Part shown: in pieces, positions 1 to 12,200 of the stretch
Layout: each line of letters opens with the position of its first letter
How positions within the stretch are numbered: the first letter of the stretch is position 1
Source of the DNA: Proteromonas lacertae
Taxonomy: Eukaryota > Sar > Bigyra > Opalinata > Proteromonadidae
Direction of reading: 5' to 3'
Length of the DNA: 64,000 bases
NCBI GenBank assembly: GCA_002245135.1
Contig: NGBS01000585.1
Span: 278,663-342,662 of the forward strand
Position numbers and translations under genes: made by a program
Notes under the pieces: model-generated
Databases searched by the model: none
What the model was told of the DNA's origin: nothing
Seen by the model: only the letters and a program-made list of their open reading frames with translations

Positions 1-286
1 TATGGGTATTGTTTTATATCATTATACTCATTCAAACACCATTCATCTATCTATATCGTCATTTCTTGCTTCAATCACATCATAATCATCATGTAATATA
101 TTATTTTCTTTCAATTAATTATGTGTCAATTTACATTAACATTAATAATTCTACAGAAAAGAAAACATCCGAATTATGAAGAATAGAACAATAGAATGGT
201 TTCAAGCCAATTGAAATAAGCTTGACATCTTTTCATTCTAAATTCTTTGTGATTGTTGTTATTTTAGTGGTTATTAGTTGAAATTA
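1..286. other. Intergenic region at window start
   Basis: No open frame of note and no RNA gene that I recognise. It is AT-rich and carries one AAGCTTGA element at 218-225, about 60 bp before the start codon of the first gene. The rest may be the 3' flank of a gene outside the window. Confidence 0.5.
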
Positions 287-2024
287 ATGGATGCACTTTC
301 TTGTTTGTTGAGTAGTCATAAATACGAAGTATTTTTATTTAGTCTAATTTTTACTTTTTTAGTTAATAAATGTTAGTTTAAATTCTTGTAAGTTACAAAA
401 TATTAGAAAATCGGATGATCGTTTAGAAAAATTGGTTAAAGTATTAGATCTGAGTGGATTAGATTCAAAAGTAGTTGATGAAGTAGTGTGTACAATGAAC
501 AAAGTGAATAATCTGGATCTTCCTGGTTTAATGAAATACAATATTATAGAAAATAATGGGAATGTATTATACAGAATAATGGATGAATATAAAACTCATT
601 TAGATGAAATAAATCCATTAAAATACTTTGAAGAGAGTGGCTCATATGAAATATTAAATGGAATATTGATGGTATTAAAGAGTTTGCATGAAAATGGAAC
701 AATTCACAGTGATTTAAAACCATCCAACATCTTTTTAAATGATAAAAATGAAGTGATTCTAAGTGACTATTGCAACAATCTGTTGTATAAAGGAAGAGAA
801 GAAAAGATAAAGAGAAATGAAAATGATATATGTTTTGTTAGTATTGATGAATTATTAGGAAAGGAATTAGATATTTCAAGTGATATTTGGAATTTTGGAT
901 TGATGTTTTAGTACATAAAAAGTGGCAAATATCCTTTTATTGGTTTAAATATATCTAAAACTTCAGAGAATATTCGAGATGTGTGAAAATTCCTCAGAAT
1001 TGAACTTCTTTTTAGAAAAAATACTTGTTAAAGAAAAGGCATATCGTTTAGGATTTAATGAAGTAATCTAATAAAAATAGAATTACACAAATCAGAAATT
1101 GTAGGAATTCCATTATATAAATGTTGTTTAAATTGTTTTCTTTCATTGTATTACTATTGCTTAGGTATTAACTGTTTTGATAATGTATAATAATATTATT
1201 ATAACCATGTGATTATAATAAATAGAAAGAATATAAAGATGCTCTTCCATATTTTAATAGTGCATTAGAATACTGTTCATCAAATGAGAAGAAAGGGTGG
1301 AATAACAGTTGGATTGGAGACTGTTTTTATAACCTTGTATGTCAATGATATAATAATAATAAATAGAAAGAATATAAAGAAGCTCTTCCATATTTTAATA
1401 ATGCATTAGAATATTGTTCATCAAATGAAGATAAAAATCTTTATAATAGGTATATTGCTACTTGCTATGAAAGAAAAGTATATTAATAATATTATAATAA
1501 CGAATAGAGAGAATATAAAGAAGCCATTCCATATATAGAAACAGCTTTAGAATATTGTTCATCTAATGAAATTAAATGGAGAAGTTACTGCAGTTTAGGA
1601 GAATGTTATTATCGTTTAGTATAATTTATAATAATTTATGAATACTAGAAAGAATATGAAGAGGCGTTGAAATATCACTTTAGATCATTTGAATTTGCAG
1701 AGACTATGAATGAAAGATATGTAGTAGTAGTGAAAATTGCTGAAAATTATTTAGGATTAGATGATAAAGAAAGATCATTATCACATTTGAATGAAGTTCA
1801 AGTTGAATTATGTAATGATGAAATGAAATGTTTCTATTATAAAGTAATGGGGAAATTTTACCTTAAAAATGTATTATAAATGTAATATTTATATTAATGA
1901 ATAGAAAGAAAAAGAGAAAAGTAAAGAAATTATTGAAAATGCCATGAAGTATATTGATGTTCTTGAAGATGATGAAGCAGAGAAGGATGAAATGATTGCT
2001 TTATATAATGAAGCTAATAATTAA
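287..2024 (+). CDS. Protein kinase-like domain fused to TPR repeats, kinase part disrupted
   Basis: A first exon of 14 codons (MDALSCLLSSHKYE) is joined over a 34-nt intron (329-362) to a kinase-like stretch. It has a VAIK-like lysine (KLVKVLDL), a catalytic loop IHSDLKPSNI (HRD as HSD), DFG replaced by DYC, and DIWNFG of the C-lobe. An in-frame TAG at 909-911 is followed in the same frame by YIKSGKYPFIG, which is normal kinase sequence. Near 975-1010 the C-lobe continues in other frames (VKIPQN, then LNFFLEKILVKEKAYRLGF). The kinase is therefore broken by a stop and at least one frameshift, or the assembly has errors. From 1226 on, five intact exons encode TPR-like helices (KEYKEALPYF...ALEYCSSNE) with phase-0 introns at 1337-1366, 1478-1507, 1619-1648 and 1871-1904. 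Kinases joined to TPR or Sel1 repeats are common in amoeboid protists. The exon structure between 1060 and 1225 is uncertain. Confidence 0.6.
1226..1870 (+). repeat. Tandem exon-plus-intron repeat encoding TPR units
   Basis: Exons 1226-1336, 1367-1477 and 1508-1618 are each exactly 111 nt (37 codons), separated by introns of exactly 30 nt, giving a 141-nt period. The next exon, 1649-1870, is 222 nt, exactly two units with no intron between. The peptides align from end to end (K/REYK/E-E/D-AL/I-PY at each start). All introns are phase 0 at the same place in the unit. Confidence 0.9.
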
Positions 2025-2145
2025 ACAATTTATTGACATTACTTTATTGTATTAACTATTTTTGTTATTCACAGTAAAAAGAAGAATTATAAAGAAAAAA
2101 TAAAGAATTATATAAGAATGATTATTTTTAAATTATTTACATATT

Positions 2146-3832
2146 TTATATTCCTGATACTCCATTTTCCATTCCCCATTTCTTTATTATTCTAGTGATA
2201 TACTCAACTTGAGGATTACTTGGAGAACTTCTCAACATTTTTACTACTTCTTTCAAACTATCTTTATTCTCTACTCCAGCTACAACTTGTTGAAATACAC
2301 CAACACAAGCACCTCGTTTACCTTCAAATAAATCAGGATCACTGTCTAATCTCTCCAATATACTAAACGCTTTGGCTGAATAGAAGAATGCTCCCATTTT
2401 GTAACATTCATTCGCTATTAATGTCAATAAATTGAATGTATCTTGACCACTTTCCATATTCACATATAAATTCCAAGCTTTTCGAGCTTTACCATTCATT
2501 ATATAACATCGACATAACCAACTAACATATACATAATCTTCACGATATTTCTCATTCTGAATTGATTCAAAACATTCTTCAGCTGTTTGATAATCACCTG
2601 TGGATGCTGTACTTATTCCATAATTCCAATTAAATTCATCATTATTTTGCATATATGGTTTAATTGATTTTAAATAGATATTCACATCTTCAAATTGATT
2701 AATTAAATAGAAACAAGAGGCCATGCATTCTCTACCAGGTATTGTATCACATTCAGTGGGAGATGAGCCAACTAATTGGAAGTATTGTTGAGCTGTTCTT
2801 AAATGTTCACGACTATTTGTACTTTGACCTATATAAGTATTAACTATGGCTTTTAAGATGAATTCAGTTGGACATTGGGGTTCTACATCTTTCATTAAAT
2901 CATAAGCTTCATGAATCTCATCATTTCGCAAATAAAATATTACTAAATTCAATCGTGCTTCTGGGATTAAATCAACTAATGGAGGTAAGACTTGTAAAGC
3001 ATTTTCACCATTTCGAAATACTACTAAATTGTGTTTTATTAAATCATTATCTAATATATTATATCCTTTATCTTGTAATGCTTTCAAATCAGTTTCTGCA
3101 GCTTTTCCATTGTATAATCTACTACTATTACAAGCTTTCAAATTCAACGCAACTACACTATCAGCATGACTTTGTAAATAAACTGTTAAGATTTCTAAAC
3201 TTACATCATAATAATCCATTTTGTAATAACACATTGCTATATATACATTCAATGCAATATTGTCTCTCTCTTCTAATAAGATCTTTTTATAAGCATCTGT
3301 AGCTTCTTGATAATTTCCTCGCAAATAGTGTAATGCTGCTATACTCAGTTGATCTTCGATCTTGTCAGTGATTTTTTGATGAATACTCACTAGTTTATCA
3401 TCATTATTGTCGTGATGAGCTAAATACAGTTGAATACGAGTTTTTAATGGGCAATCTGGTCCTTGTTCTACTTCCTCAGCTGCTTCTTTCCATAATTGCA
3501 AATAATAATAACAGGCAGCCATATATAAATGAACTTCTTTTCTTTCAGCATTTTCATTTAAAACATCTTGATAACATTTCAAGGCTTTATCATATTGACC
3601 AGAATGAAATGCACAATATGCGATCCACATACTACAATCATCATTTGCTTCTTCAGTGTTTTTGTAAAACTCTAATAAAGTAATAGCACCACTATAATCA
3701 TTATTTTTCAAATATTCATCTAAGGCTGGCTTTTTTTTCTTTTCTTGCTGAGATTTCGATCTCATCTAATAGAATTAAACAAAATCACTATACTATGTTT
3801 TTGTTTTGAATTACAGCTTTTGACATCAACAT
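2146..3832 (-). CDS. TTC26: Intraflagellar transport protein IFT56 (TTC26/DYF-13)
   Basis: IFT56 is a TPR protein of the IFT-B complex that carries motility-related cargo into cilia. The main exon (3765-2146) encodes 539 residues against about 554 in the human protein. The N-terminus carries a basic run (EKKKKPALDEYL) then NDYSGAITLLEF and WIAYCAFHSGQYDKAL, matching the family, and TPR helices continue throughout. I propose a tiny first exon at 3832-3815 encoding MLMSKA, joined across an intron at 3814-3766 that ends CTATTAG. This resembles the MMLSRA start of vertebrate TTC26, but Met at 3765 is a possible alternative start. A GAAACGAATATATTTC element lies about 63 bp upstream. The gene implies that the organism builds a flagellum. 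Confidence 0.9.
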
Positions 3833-3894
3833 TTTCGATTAAAATGGCTGATAAAGAAAATTCAAAATTCAAAAAAATAAAAAACTGAAATTGA

Positions 3895-3910
3895 GAAACG
3901 AATATATTTC
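3895..3910 (-). promoter_or_regulatory. Upstream motif A (AAATATATTCGTTTC type)
   Basis: Read on the minus strand this is GAAATATATTCGTTTC, about 63 bp before the proposed IFT56 start. It matches copies upstream of other genes in the window; a core promoter role is inferred from recurrence and position. Confidence 0.5.
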
Positions 3911-3996
3911 TTTATATTCATTATTTTAAAATCTCTTCATAAACCTATCCAAAAACATATTAAAACATTTTTTTCTTTTAAAAATAATATATAAAT

Positions 3997-6187
3997 TAAA
4001 ACTTATACAAATCTTCTTCTTTATCAACTTTAATTACATTCATCTTCATTAATCTCTGTATTTGCCATTGATTGATTGATTTCTCAAGTTCAGGATCTTT
4101 TGTAAGATCTTCAGGAGTTAATGGTTTACCAGTAATAGGACAAGTATTTCCATTCTCATTCAACCACCTCAATATAGTATCTTTTTCATATACATGTCCA
4201 TAAGGTGATCTTAACGGATTATGTAATACATGACCATTAATAGCGCATACAAAATCAACAGGAATATTATGCGGAGCTTTTGATGGTGATAATATTTTGG
4301 GAGTTGTTGCTGGTTTAGAACGATGATGATGGTGATGATGATGTTTAACTGTTTTCTCTATTTATATACAAATTATATATATATTATATATACTTTCTGG
4401 TGGTAATTGCAACTTTCCAGTAACATCAAATTTAGGTAAATCGCCTAATAATCTGAACATCTTATCTTCTTGAGATGTTGATAATTTATCAGACATTTTT
4501 GCTATTTACATATTAATATTAATATATATATACATTCTGATTGTGGTGTAGTTGGAGTTGGTGTTTTATTTTCTCTTTTCTCTTTTCTTCTCTGTAACTC
4601 TGCTTCTATTTTTTGTTTTTGTTTTTCTCTCTCTCTTTCATGAGCTTCTTTCAATTTCTCTTTATCTTTATAAAATTCTTCTTTTACAGTTTTCACTGTT
4701 TTATCAATATCAGCTTTTTCTATATAATAATAATAATAATAAATACTTTCTTCTTCTCTTGATACATTCATCGATGAACTCACTGAAGATTCATCATCAT
4801 CATCATCTGATAAATTATCACCATTAGTCAATAACAACACTTCATCACATGATAAATCCTCAATAAATCCTTGAATCAACTTCCATAATAATGTATAAGT
4901 GATAGTATCTCTTGCTATATTTAGTTCACCACTCCTTTCTAATAACGCTAACACTGTTAGCACATCAGATACTTTCATTTGACTGAATATTTCACCAAAA
5001 CCTCTTAATAATGTATTAGGTAAAACTTCTTCGTTTAATTTACATTGTCTTCCTGGATGTAAACTATCTATATTTGAATTATATAATAATAATAATGCTA
5101 AAACACCAGGATGTTTCTTGAAAAATCCTATTAGTTTTAATAAATGAGATGTGAAGTTTGTTAATATTAATGCCAATCTTTTATCACCTTCTATTCTAAA
5201 ACTGATAGTACAAAGTAATTTTAATGCAACAACTACTCCTTGTAAGATTAATGGATCTTCTAAAAATACAGATCCTGTAGCTAATGCTGGGGCAAATTCA
5301 ACACAATTAATAATATATGGAACTAAAATTGTTTCTAAAATATCTGTTTTTTCAACTAAAAATTGTCTTATTTTTGTACAAGCACTATAATTTACCATAT
5401 ATAAATCATATATTCCTTGTAATAAATAAATAACTGATAAATGCTGATGAACATTTAAATCACAACTTCGTGGATTCTTAAAAAATCTATCATATAATGT
5501 AGTCGAACATGTTTGCAGAAATGAATAAGTTGAGAAAAAATTATCATTTAATTTACCCATTAATTCCTGATATCTCATTATTGCGCCAATCATTTCTATT
5601 GGATCATCGATATCATCCATATAAGTGTCTGGACGTGTTAAACCGTAGAATATTTTCAACATATTGTAGATTATATCATCTTCATAAACACATGACTATT
5701 TTAGAATAAATAATTCTTATTTTATACTGTCAAAACTCTCTCTATTAAGAAGAATGACATTTCTACATCTTGATCTAGTAACTCTAACAAATCTCTTGCT
5801 ATGAATTTGTAATCCAATACACGACATAATAAAATAAAGATCAATTCGTGTAATAAACCTACTTTACCTGCATTTTTCATTTGTTTTAATTCATCATCTA
5901 CTACTTCTGTAATACCTTTAAGGTTATCAAACAACGTATCTCTTGCCTTTGGCTTTAATGCGAAATTTGCTAGAGCTTGAACACAATCAACTTTACAATC
6001 AATTGAACTTGTTTTTAAGTTTAATACATCAATCTATATAGGAGTAACAAAGTTGAAATACTAATTTTTTAAAAACAGTGTCTTGAACACCATTTTTAAA
6101 TATATCATCAGCTGTTCCATTTGATGTCTTTAGTATTATCTTTACTTGTTCTGGAGAATAAGCTGCAGATTGAGCTAAAAACGACAT
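3997..6187 (-). CDS. U-box protein with long helical N-terminal region
   Basis: Exons join across short introns at 6061-6034, 5727-5696, 4746-4720, 4533-4502 and 4393-4358. The protein starts MSFLAQSAAYSPEQ (start at 6187) and ends VDKEEDLYKF. The first 500 or so residues are helical and leucine-rich, of the armadillo or alpha-solenoid kind. A charged coiled coil follows (KEAHEREREKQKQKIEAEL), then a six-histidine run near 4330. The C-terminal domain has CAINGHVLHNPLRSPYGHVY, ILRWLNENGNTCPITGKPLT and a following helix. That is the U-box pattern (RING fold held by hydrogen bonds, E2-binding), so ubiquitin E3 or E4 activity is likely. I do not recognise the solenoid and cannot name an orthologue. 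The apparent run of six tyrosines near 4720-4746 in a direct translation is a 27-nt in-frame intron. Confidence 0.7.
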
Positions 6188-6214
6188 TCAATCTTAAAAA
6201 TTCAAACCTTTTAT

Positions 6215-6222
6215 TCAAGCTT
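6215..6222 (-). promoter_or_regulatory. Upstream motif B (AAGCTTGA)
   Basis: AAGCTTGA on the minus strand, about 28 bp before the U-box gene start. It is followed by TTTGAATTTTTAA, the same pairing seen before BBS4. Confidence 0.5.
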
Positions 6223-6302
6223 ATATTATTTTATTTCATTCTCACCATTAGAACACACAATCACAATAATAATCTTCATATATACATCAATATTATCATT
6301 AT

Positions 6303-9082
6303 TTAAAGGGATTTAGGATATTTAGTTTTGAGATACTTCAAATAGTTAATTAATCCTTTCATATCCAAAGTACAGGTGGCTAAAGGTAATAATCTTTGTA
6401 ACAATTCATTCTTCATATCATTATCATACATTCTTCTACAATTAATCGTACTGTAGATATTATCGTGAGTTTTTTCATATATTTCAGCAAATTCAATCAT
6501 ATCTTTTGGCAAACCACATTTTTTACCCATTTCAATACCATAATTGAACTCTTTTTTACACTTATTATTCTCACTCAATTTATAGGTAAATTTCAACGAT
6601 TTATTGCTATTTTCAATCTCAGTATTAGTAAATAACAGCTTAACATTCTTATACAATTCACATAACTTATTCAACTGATTATAATGAGTAACAAAACAAC
6701 AATGGGATAATTGATTCCTCAAATGTTCACAGATAGACCAGCATAAACTAATACCTTCTAATGGGCTAGTACCTCTTCCTAATTCATCCATTAATATCAA
6801 TGAGTTTGGGGTTAATTGATCAATGATATTCGCAATTTCATTCATTTCTAAAGAGAATGTGCTTGCATTATACTCTATATTATCACTCGTTCCCATTCGT
6901 GTGAATATTCTATCGTATAATGGGATGATTGCCTCTTCAGCTGGTACAAAACATCCTATATGGCAAAGTATTACTATTAATCCAATTTGGTTAATGTAAG
7001 TGGATTTTCCTGAACTATTTGCACCGGTAATAATCTGTAAATTACAGAAATCATTCATTATTGTATCATTACCTATAAATGGTTTATCTTCGTATAATAA
7101 CTCTAAGATTGGATCTATATAATAAATATATTAAATAACTATATATACTTCTTCCTTGTTTGATAATCAATTGTCTTTTATCATTCAATATTGGTCGAAT
7201 ATAATTAGAATGTAATGTAATATGATTTGCAAACGATAATAACATATCTAACAATGCAATACCATCAATAATTCTCACTATTAAATCCATATCTTCATTA
7301 ATATCATTGATTAAAGTGTCAATAATTGTATTAGTCAGCAAATAGATGGATTTAATAGATTCTCTTCTTCTATCATTGAGACTGATTAATTCATCAGTTG
7401 AACAGATTATTCCTTTCTTACTCTTTACTGCTTGTACAAATATCTCAGACAATTTTGCATTAGTTGGACAGATCAAGTGATAACCTCTACTGATATTATA
7501 AGCTGATTTTAATCCAACAATATTCACTATAAGAATAATAATAATACTAATAATACATGTATTTTGGTATTTATCAATAGTTTTATTAATTTCTTCTAAT
7601 ATATCAACATATACTTTCCTACATACATCTAAAGTACCATTTATTCCACTTTTCACACCAAAACATAAGTCATCTCTATTATCTTCCTGTTGTATTGATT
7701 CATCTATTATCTTATTGATTCTAGTGATAATTTGGGGTATTTTTGGATCATTTAAACTATTACAGATTGTGTTTAATAATGGAGTTTTGGAGGTTTTTAA
7801 GACTTCAACTATATGTTTCAACTATATATATATATATATATTATTATTATTATATATACTATTATCAATGTTTGTCTTAAACATATAATTGCACTAATTC
7901 TATTCTTACAATTATTCGGCGTAATAACTTTCGGTTTACTGATCAAATGGTTTAATAATAAATCCAAATCAACAATTTGACTCAATTTCTCATTTATATT
8001 CATAAATAACGATTCATTCTCTAATAATTCTTCAACACTATCTAACCTACCATTAATAGTAATCTAAATAAATAAATAAATACCTTTATTATATACAATA
8101 TCATTACTAGGGCATAATAGATTAGATCTTAGTAATCTATATCCCACTGTAGTCTTAGTTTGATTAATAATTCCAAATAATGATAGTTTAGACTCATTCT
8201 TTCTTTTATCGTATAATATCTCCAAATTCTCTATTGTATTATGATCAATTGATAATATTCCATCTAAATCATTGGATATTACTGTTTAGACTGTTGTTTA
8301 ATATCATAATGGATTGGACTGACTCTATATATTTGATTAAACTGGAGAAACAGGCTAATGCTAAGTATTTCTTGTTAATTTCAACATCTTCACCTTTTAT
8401 CTATTTATATACACAATATATATATATATATATATATATTATACATTTTTCTCTTTTATTTCGTTCTTACCGTTTATATCATTGAAATACCTTCGATTGA
8501 TTCTTATAATTCTGCATTTATCTCCATCTAGGAATAATTGTGAGTTATAAATATAATAGTACCAAATAATTTCATGAGTTTTTGATAGAAGAATCTATCT
8601 GCATGTGAATCAGGTATAAGAATCTCAATTGGGTGATAATTATAAAAATTATGAAAACTATACTCTTTCATAAATACATAGAAAAAAAGATATCTTTGTA
8701 ATAACCCAATCGTCTTAATATAACTTGGATTATCACTCAATTGACTCAATTTGACTTCAGAAATGTGGTACACATCAATCATGGCAATTCCAACCTCTCT
8801 GGCATGGTTTTCACATCTTTAATTATAAATAATTATATCGTACATGCTGACTATAACACCACTTTGGCATTGAGCTGCTTTTGTTCCTCCTCTTGACTTG
8901 CCAACACTTTTATTTCCATTACCACTGATAGTTCCACGAGATGGAGCAGTGACTCTCTTTCTATTGTTGTAAATAGATCTTTTTTCTTCTTGATTCGTTT
9001 GATTTTTAGCAGAGAATGAAAAATTGAAACGTTGGTTTGAATCACTTTCAGTAAATGAGAATGGAGTTGATGGAGTAAACAT
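6303..9082 (-). CDS. MSH4: MutS homologue MSH4 (meiotic crossover factor)
   Basis: MSH4 pairs with MSH5 as a clamp that stabilises meiotic recombination intermediates; it does not repair mismatches. The C-terminal ATPase is clear: Walker A TGANSSGKST, the MutS signature around YNASTFSLEMNEIANI, Walker B LILMDELGRGTSPLEG, and the switch histidine in FVTHYNQL. The lever and clamp regions precede it. The N-terminal disordered stretch (MFTPSTPFSF...) and the connector (ARGEIG-like AREVGIAMIDV, then LSQLSDNPSYIKTI) fit MSH4 and lack the mismatch-binding domain I of MSH2/3/6 partners. I infer eight exons: 9082-8844, 8816-8563, 8527-8445, 8400-8084, 8063-7860, 7821-7557, 7526-7149 and 7114-6303, with introns of 20-44 nt. 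The first intron ends AAG rather than TAG. A perfect E2F-type site lies 39 bp upstream. Confidence 0.88.
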
Positions 9083-9121
9083 TGTTGATGAGATAAATTC
9101 AAATCCTTTTAATATTTTGAA

Positions 9122-9133
9122 TTTCGCGCCAAA
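9122..9133 (-). promoter_or_regulatory. E2F/DP-type site upstream of MSH4
   Basis: TTTCGCGCCAAA (plus strand; TTTGGCGCGAAA on the gene strand) matches the classical E2F/DP consensus over all 12 bases. It lies 39 bp before the MSH4 start codon in DNA that is otherwise very AT-rich. Cell-cycle or meiotic control is inferred. Confidence 0.6.
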
Positions 9134-9273
9134 CTGAAAAAGTAAGAATATATTTATATCTATATTAGATTAAACAATTAAAATTATATTATTATGTGAA
9201 TCTTGTCATCTGAGACCTTATCTGCTTCTCTCTCTTTAAATTAGCTATACTACTCATTAATTCGGTTTCTTGG

Positions 9274-12200
9274 CTATTGATCACTTCTAATCCATCTTGT
9301 ATTATTCCAATATTCTGCATATGATGTTTGCAATGCTACAGCATCATCATCATCGTCATCATTCTGATTCTTCAACAACCTATCATATTCAGTTGGATTA
9401 TCATCATCATCATGAAACGGTATAGCAGGACCATTCAACTGTGATATCTCAATATCCAACATTGGATTTCTATTATATTTAACATCTTTCTTATTAACAT
9501 CAAATAATTCTCTTCTCTTTTCTAACTCTTTTATTCTTCTCAATCTTTGATGCAATTTATAAATAATAAATATAAACATAATCAACACAACTGCAAATAC
9601 AACAATAATAGTATGAATATCTTTCCATTTAAATTCTTCAGTATAATAAGGTATATGATGTGGATTGAATATAATAGAATAAATACCATCATGTTTAATT
9701 CTTGCAGAATATAACATCTTTTGTGCATTCATCAATGTATCTTCACATTCCCAATTACCATTGTTTAAGGAAGCTAAACATAAATCTTCTAATTCTATCT
9801 TTGTATTATTGTAATAATAAACAGGCATCATTGCTGTAATAACAATTGGAGTACTATATAGTGAATCTGATCTTTGTTTACTAGTTGCTATTACTTTAAA
9901 TGCACCAAGAAACAATGTATCACTCATATCTAATTCAGGAGGATAATCATTTAATCTTGAAATATGAACATAATTATGGGTTGTAAATAATTTACTTCTG
10001 GCTATTGGTGATATATCTAAAACAGCAGAATACAATAAATTAAAACCAGTATAAACACTTAAAGATATAGTTTCATAACCATCAACATATATTAATGGTA
10101 TTTGATATTCTGCACCTGGTCTTATATACACTTTTATACCAAAATAGATTGTTTCTCTTTGATATTTATAACATTTTAGTGGATCTTTTTCTTTATATAT
10201 TGAAGCAAAACATGTATATTCTTTTGTATTATTCAAACATGGAACTGTTGATACATTCACTAAATCATAACATTTCCAATCACTACATTGTATTTGATTA
10301 AATGCACAACCATTATATTGTATATTTTTAATTGGATAATCATATTCTTCAGTATTATTGGGACAATTACTGAGTGATGATACACATTCTCCTGTACTAC
10401 ATCTTATTGGATGTTTTTGATTACATGTTGGTAATATTGAACATTTATCATAAGAAGAAGCACACTATAGAATATATTAATATATATATATACCATTCCA
10501 TTCCAACATAATATTTCTCCATTTCTACAAGTCAAACCTTTTGAACATAATAATGGATGTTCAGTACATTCACCATTCCAACATAAATCTATAGAAATAA
10601 TAAATAATAATAATATCAATTACATACATTCAGTGACTTTACATTTATTGGCATCAAAACATTCAGGAATTGATTTAGTACATCTTCCATTTGGACATTT
10701 GATTGGAGCACTTACTGGACATTCAGTGATTATTGAACAGTTAGTAGAACAAGATCCATCTCCACATAATTGTAAACCTTCATCACATGGTAATCTCACT
10801 CCACAGTTTTTTTCATCACTTACACATTCACCATTATCACATAATATTGGTGAATATTCTGGACAAAAAAAGTGGACTTTACATTCATTATTACTTTCTC
10901 TAGTTGAAGATTGAATACATCTACCATCTAAACAATACATACTTCTTTCATCTATTAATTCATAAATAATAACAATAATTTATACTTGTGCAATTGTGAA
11001 TTTCTTTACATTGAGATGGATAGTTGACTAATTCTCCATTAGAACATAAGAATGATCCAAGTAAAGCAGCTGGTTTTGAACAATTCAATGCATTTATCTA
11101 ACATAATAATAATAATAATAATAATATATACAACGCAATCGCCATTTGGACATCTAAATGGAGTATTAAATGGACAAATGGAAGGAGGAAAACATTGTGA
11201 AGGATTATCAACACATTTATCATTCCAACATCTATATTTATTATCACCACAAAGTGTTTGTATTTTATTCTTACAAGTAGCATTCTCGAAAACACATAAA
11301 CCTCTTGGACATCTTTTGGGGTATAATATTGGACAGCCATTATCTAATCTACAATCAATAGGATTAGCAACACATTTACCATTATCAATACCTTTCTTAC
11401 ATCGATATGGAACATAGGAAGGACAATTATCATACTTAATACAAGATGATTCATTATAAACACATCTATTATTATTACATCTAAAATAACCTTTTGGACA
11501 TGGTGGGATGATTTTACACTATAAAAACAATATTAAAAAAGATATTTATATATACAGCATCAAAGCTAGTTTTACAAGAACCATCAGCACATAAGAAAGG
11601 TCTATAACTATGACAATAATTTGATGAATTATATTGTAATGAACAATCCAATGTTGTTTCCACACACATTCCATCAGCACATCGTTTATACCCAAATGGA
11701 CAGGAATTATGATAAATACAATAACTCAAATCATGAACACAACTTCCATCACTACATTTATATGGTAATAACAATGGACAATTGATTTGATTCTTACAAA
11801 TTGTCTTATCTGTAGCACATAATCCATTATCACATAATACTTCACCTTTTGGACAAAAACCTCTTGGACAACAACTAATATTTTGAGGACAGCAGATGAT
11901 AGATTTATCATAACATGTAAATATATAAGGATAAGGTTCTTTACATAAATTATCATCAGAATTACATAGTGATTTGTCTAACGAACATGATTGGTCTTTA
12001 CATCTATATGGAACAGAAAGAGGACATTGTAATTGTTCACATTCTGATAAACTACTAACACATTCACCATTTTCACACATATACATGCCTTCTGGACATT
12101 CTAATGGTTTAATACATGTAATATTGGTGGTATATTCTTCTAAATTTGATGTACAAATTCCATTCAAACAGATTGGAGCATCTTCTGGACACTTTGGTAT

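Noticed and set aside
909-911. TAG reassigned to glutamine in this genome
   Set aside because: Other genes end in TAG (receptor at 9274, peptidase at 24349-24351) and almost all introns end TAG in positions that would otherwise read through; one damaged gene is the simpler reading.
2868-3302. Plus-strand ORF of 144 codons within IFT56
   Set aside because: Shadow of the well-matched minus-strand IFT56 exon.
4552-4827. Plus-strand ORF rich in Phe, Leu and His opposite the U-box gene
   Set aside because: It is the antisense of a coding exon with lysine/glutamate-rich sequence; composition is explained by the other strand.
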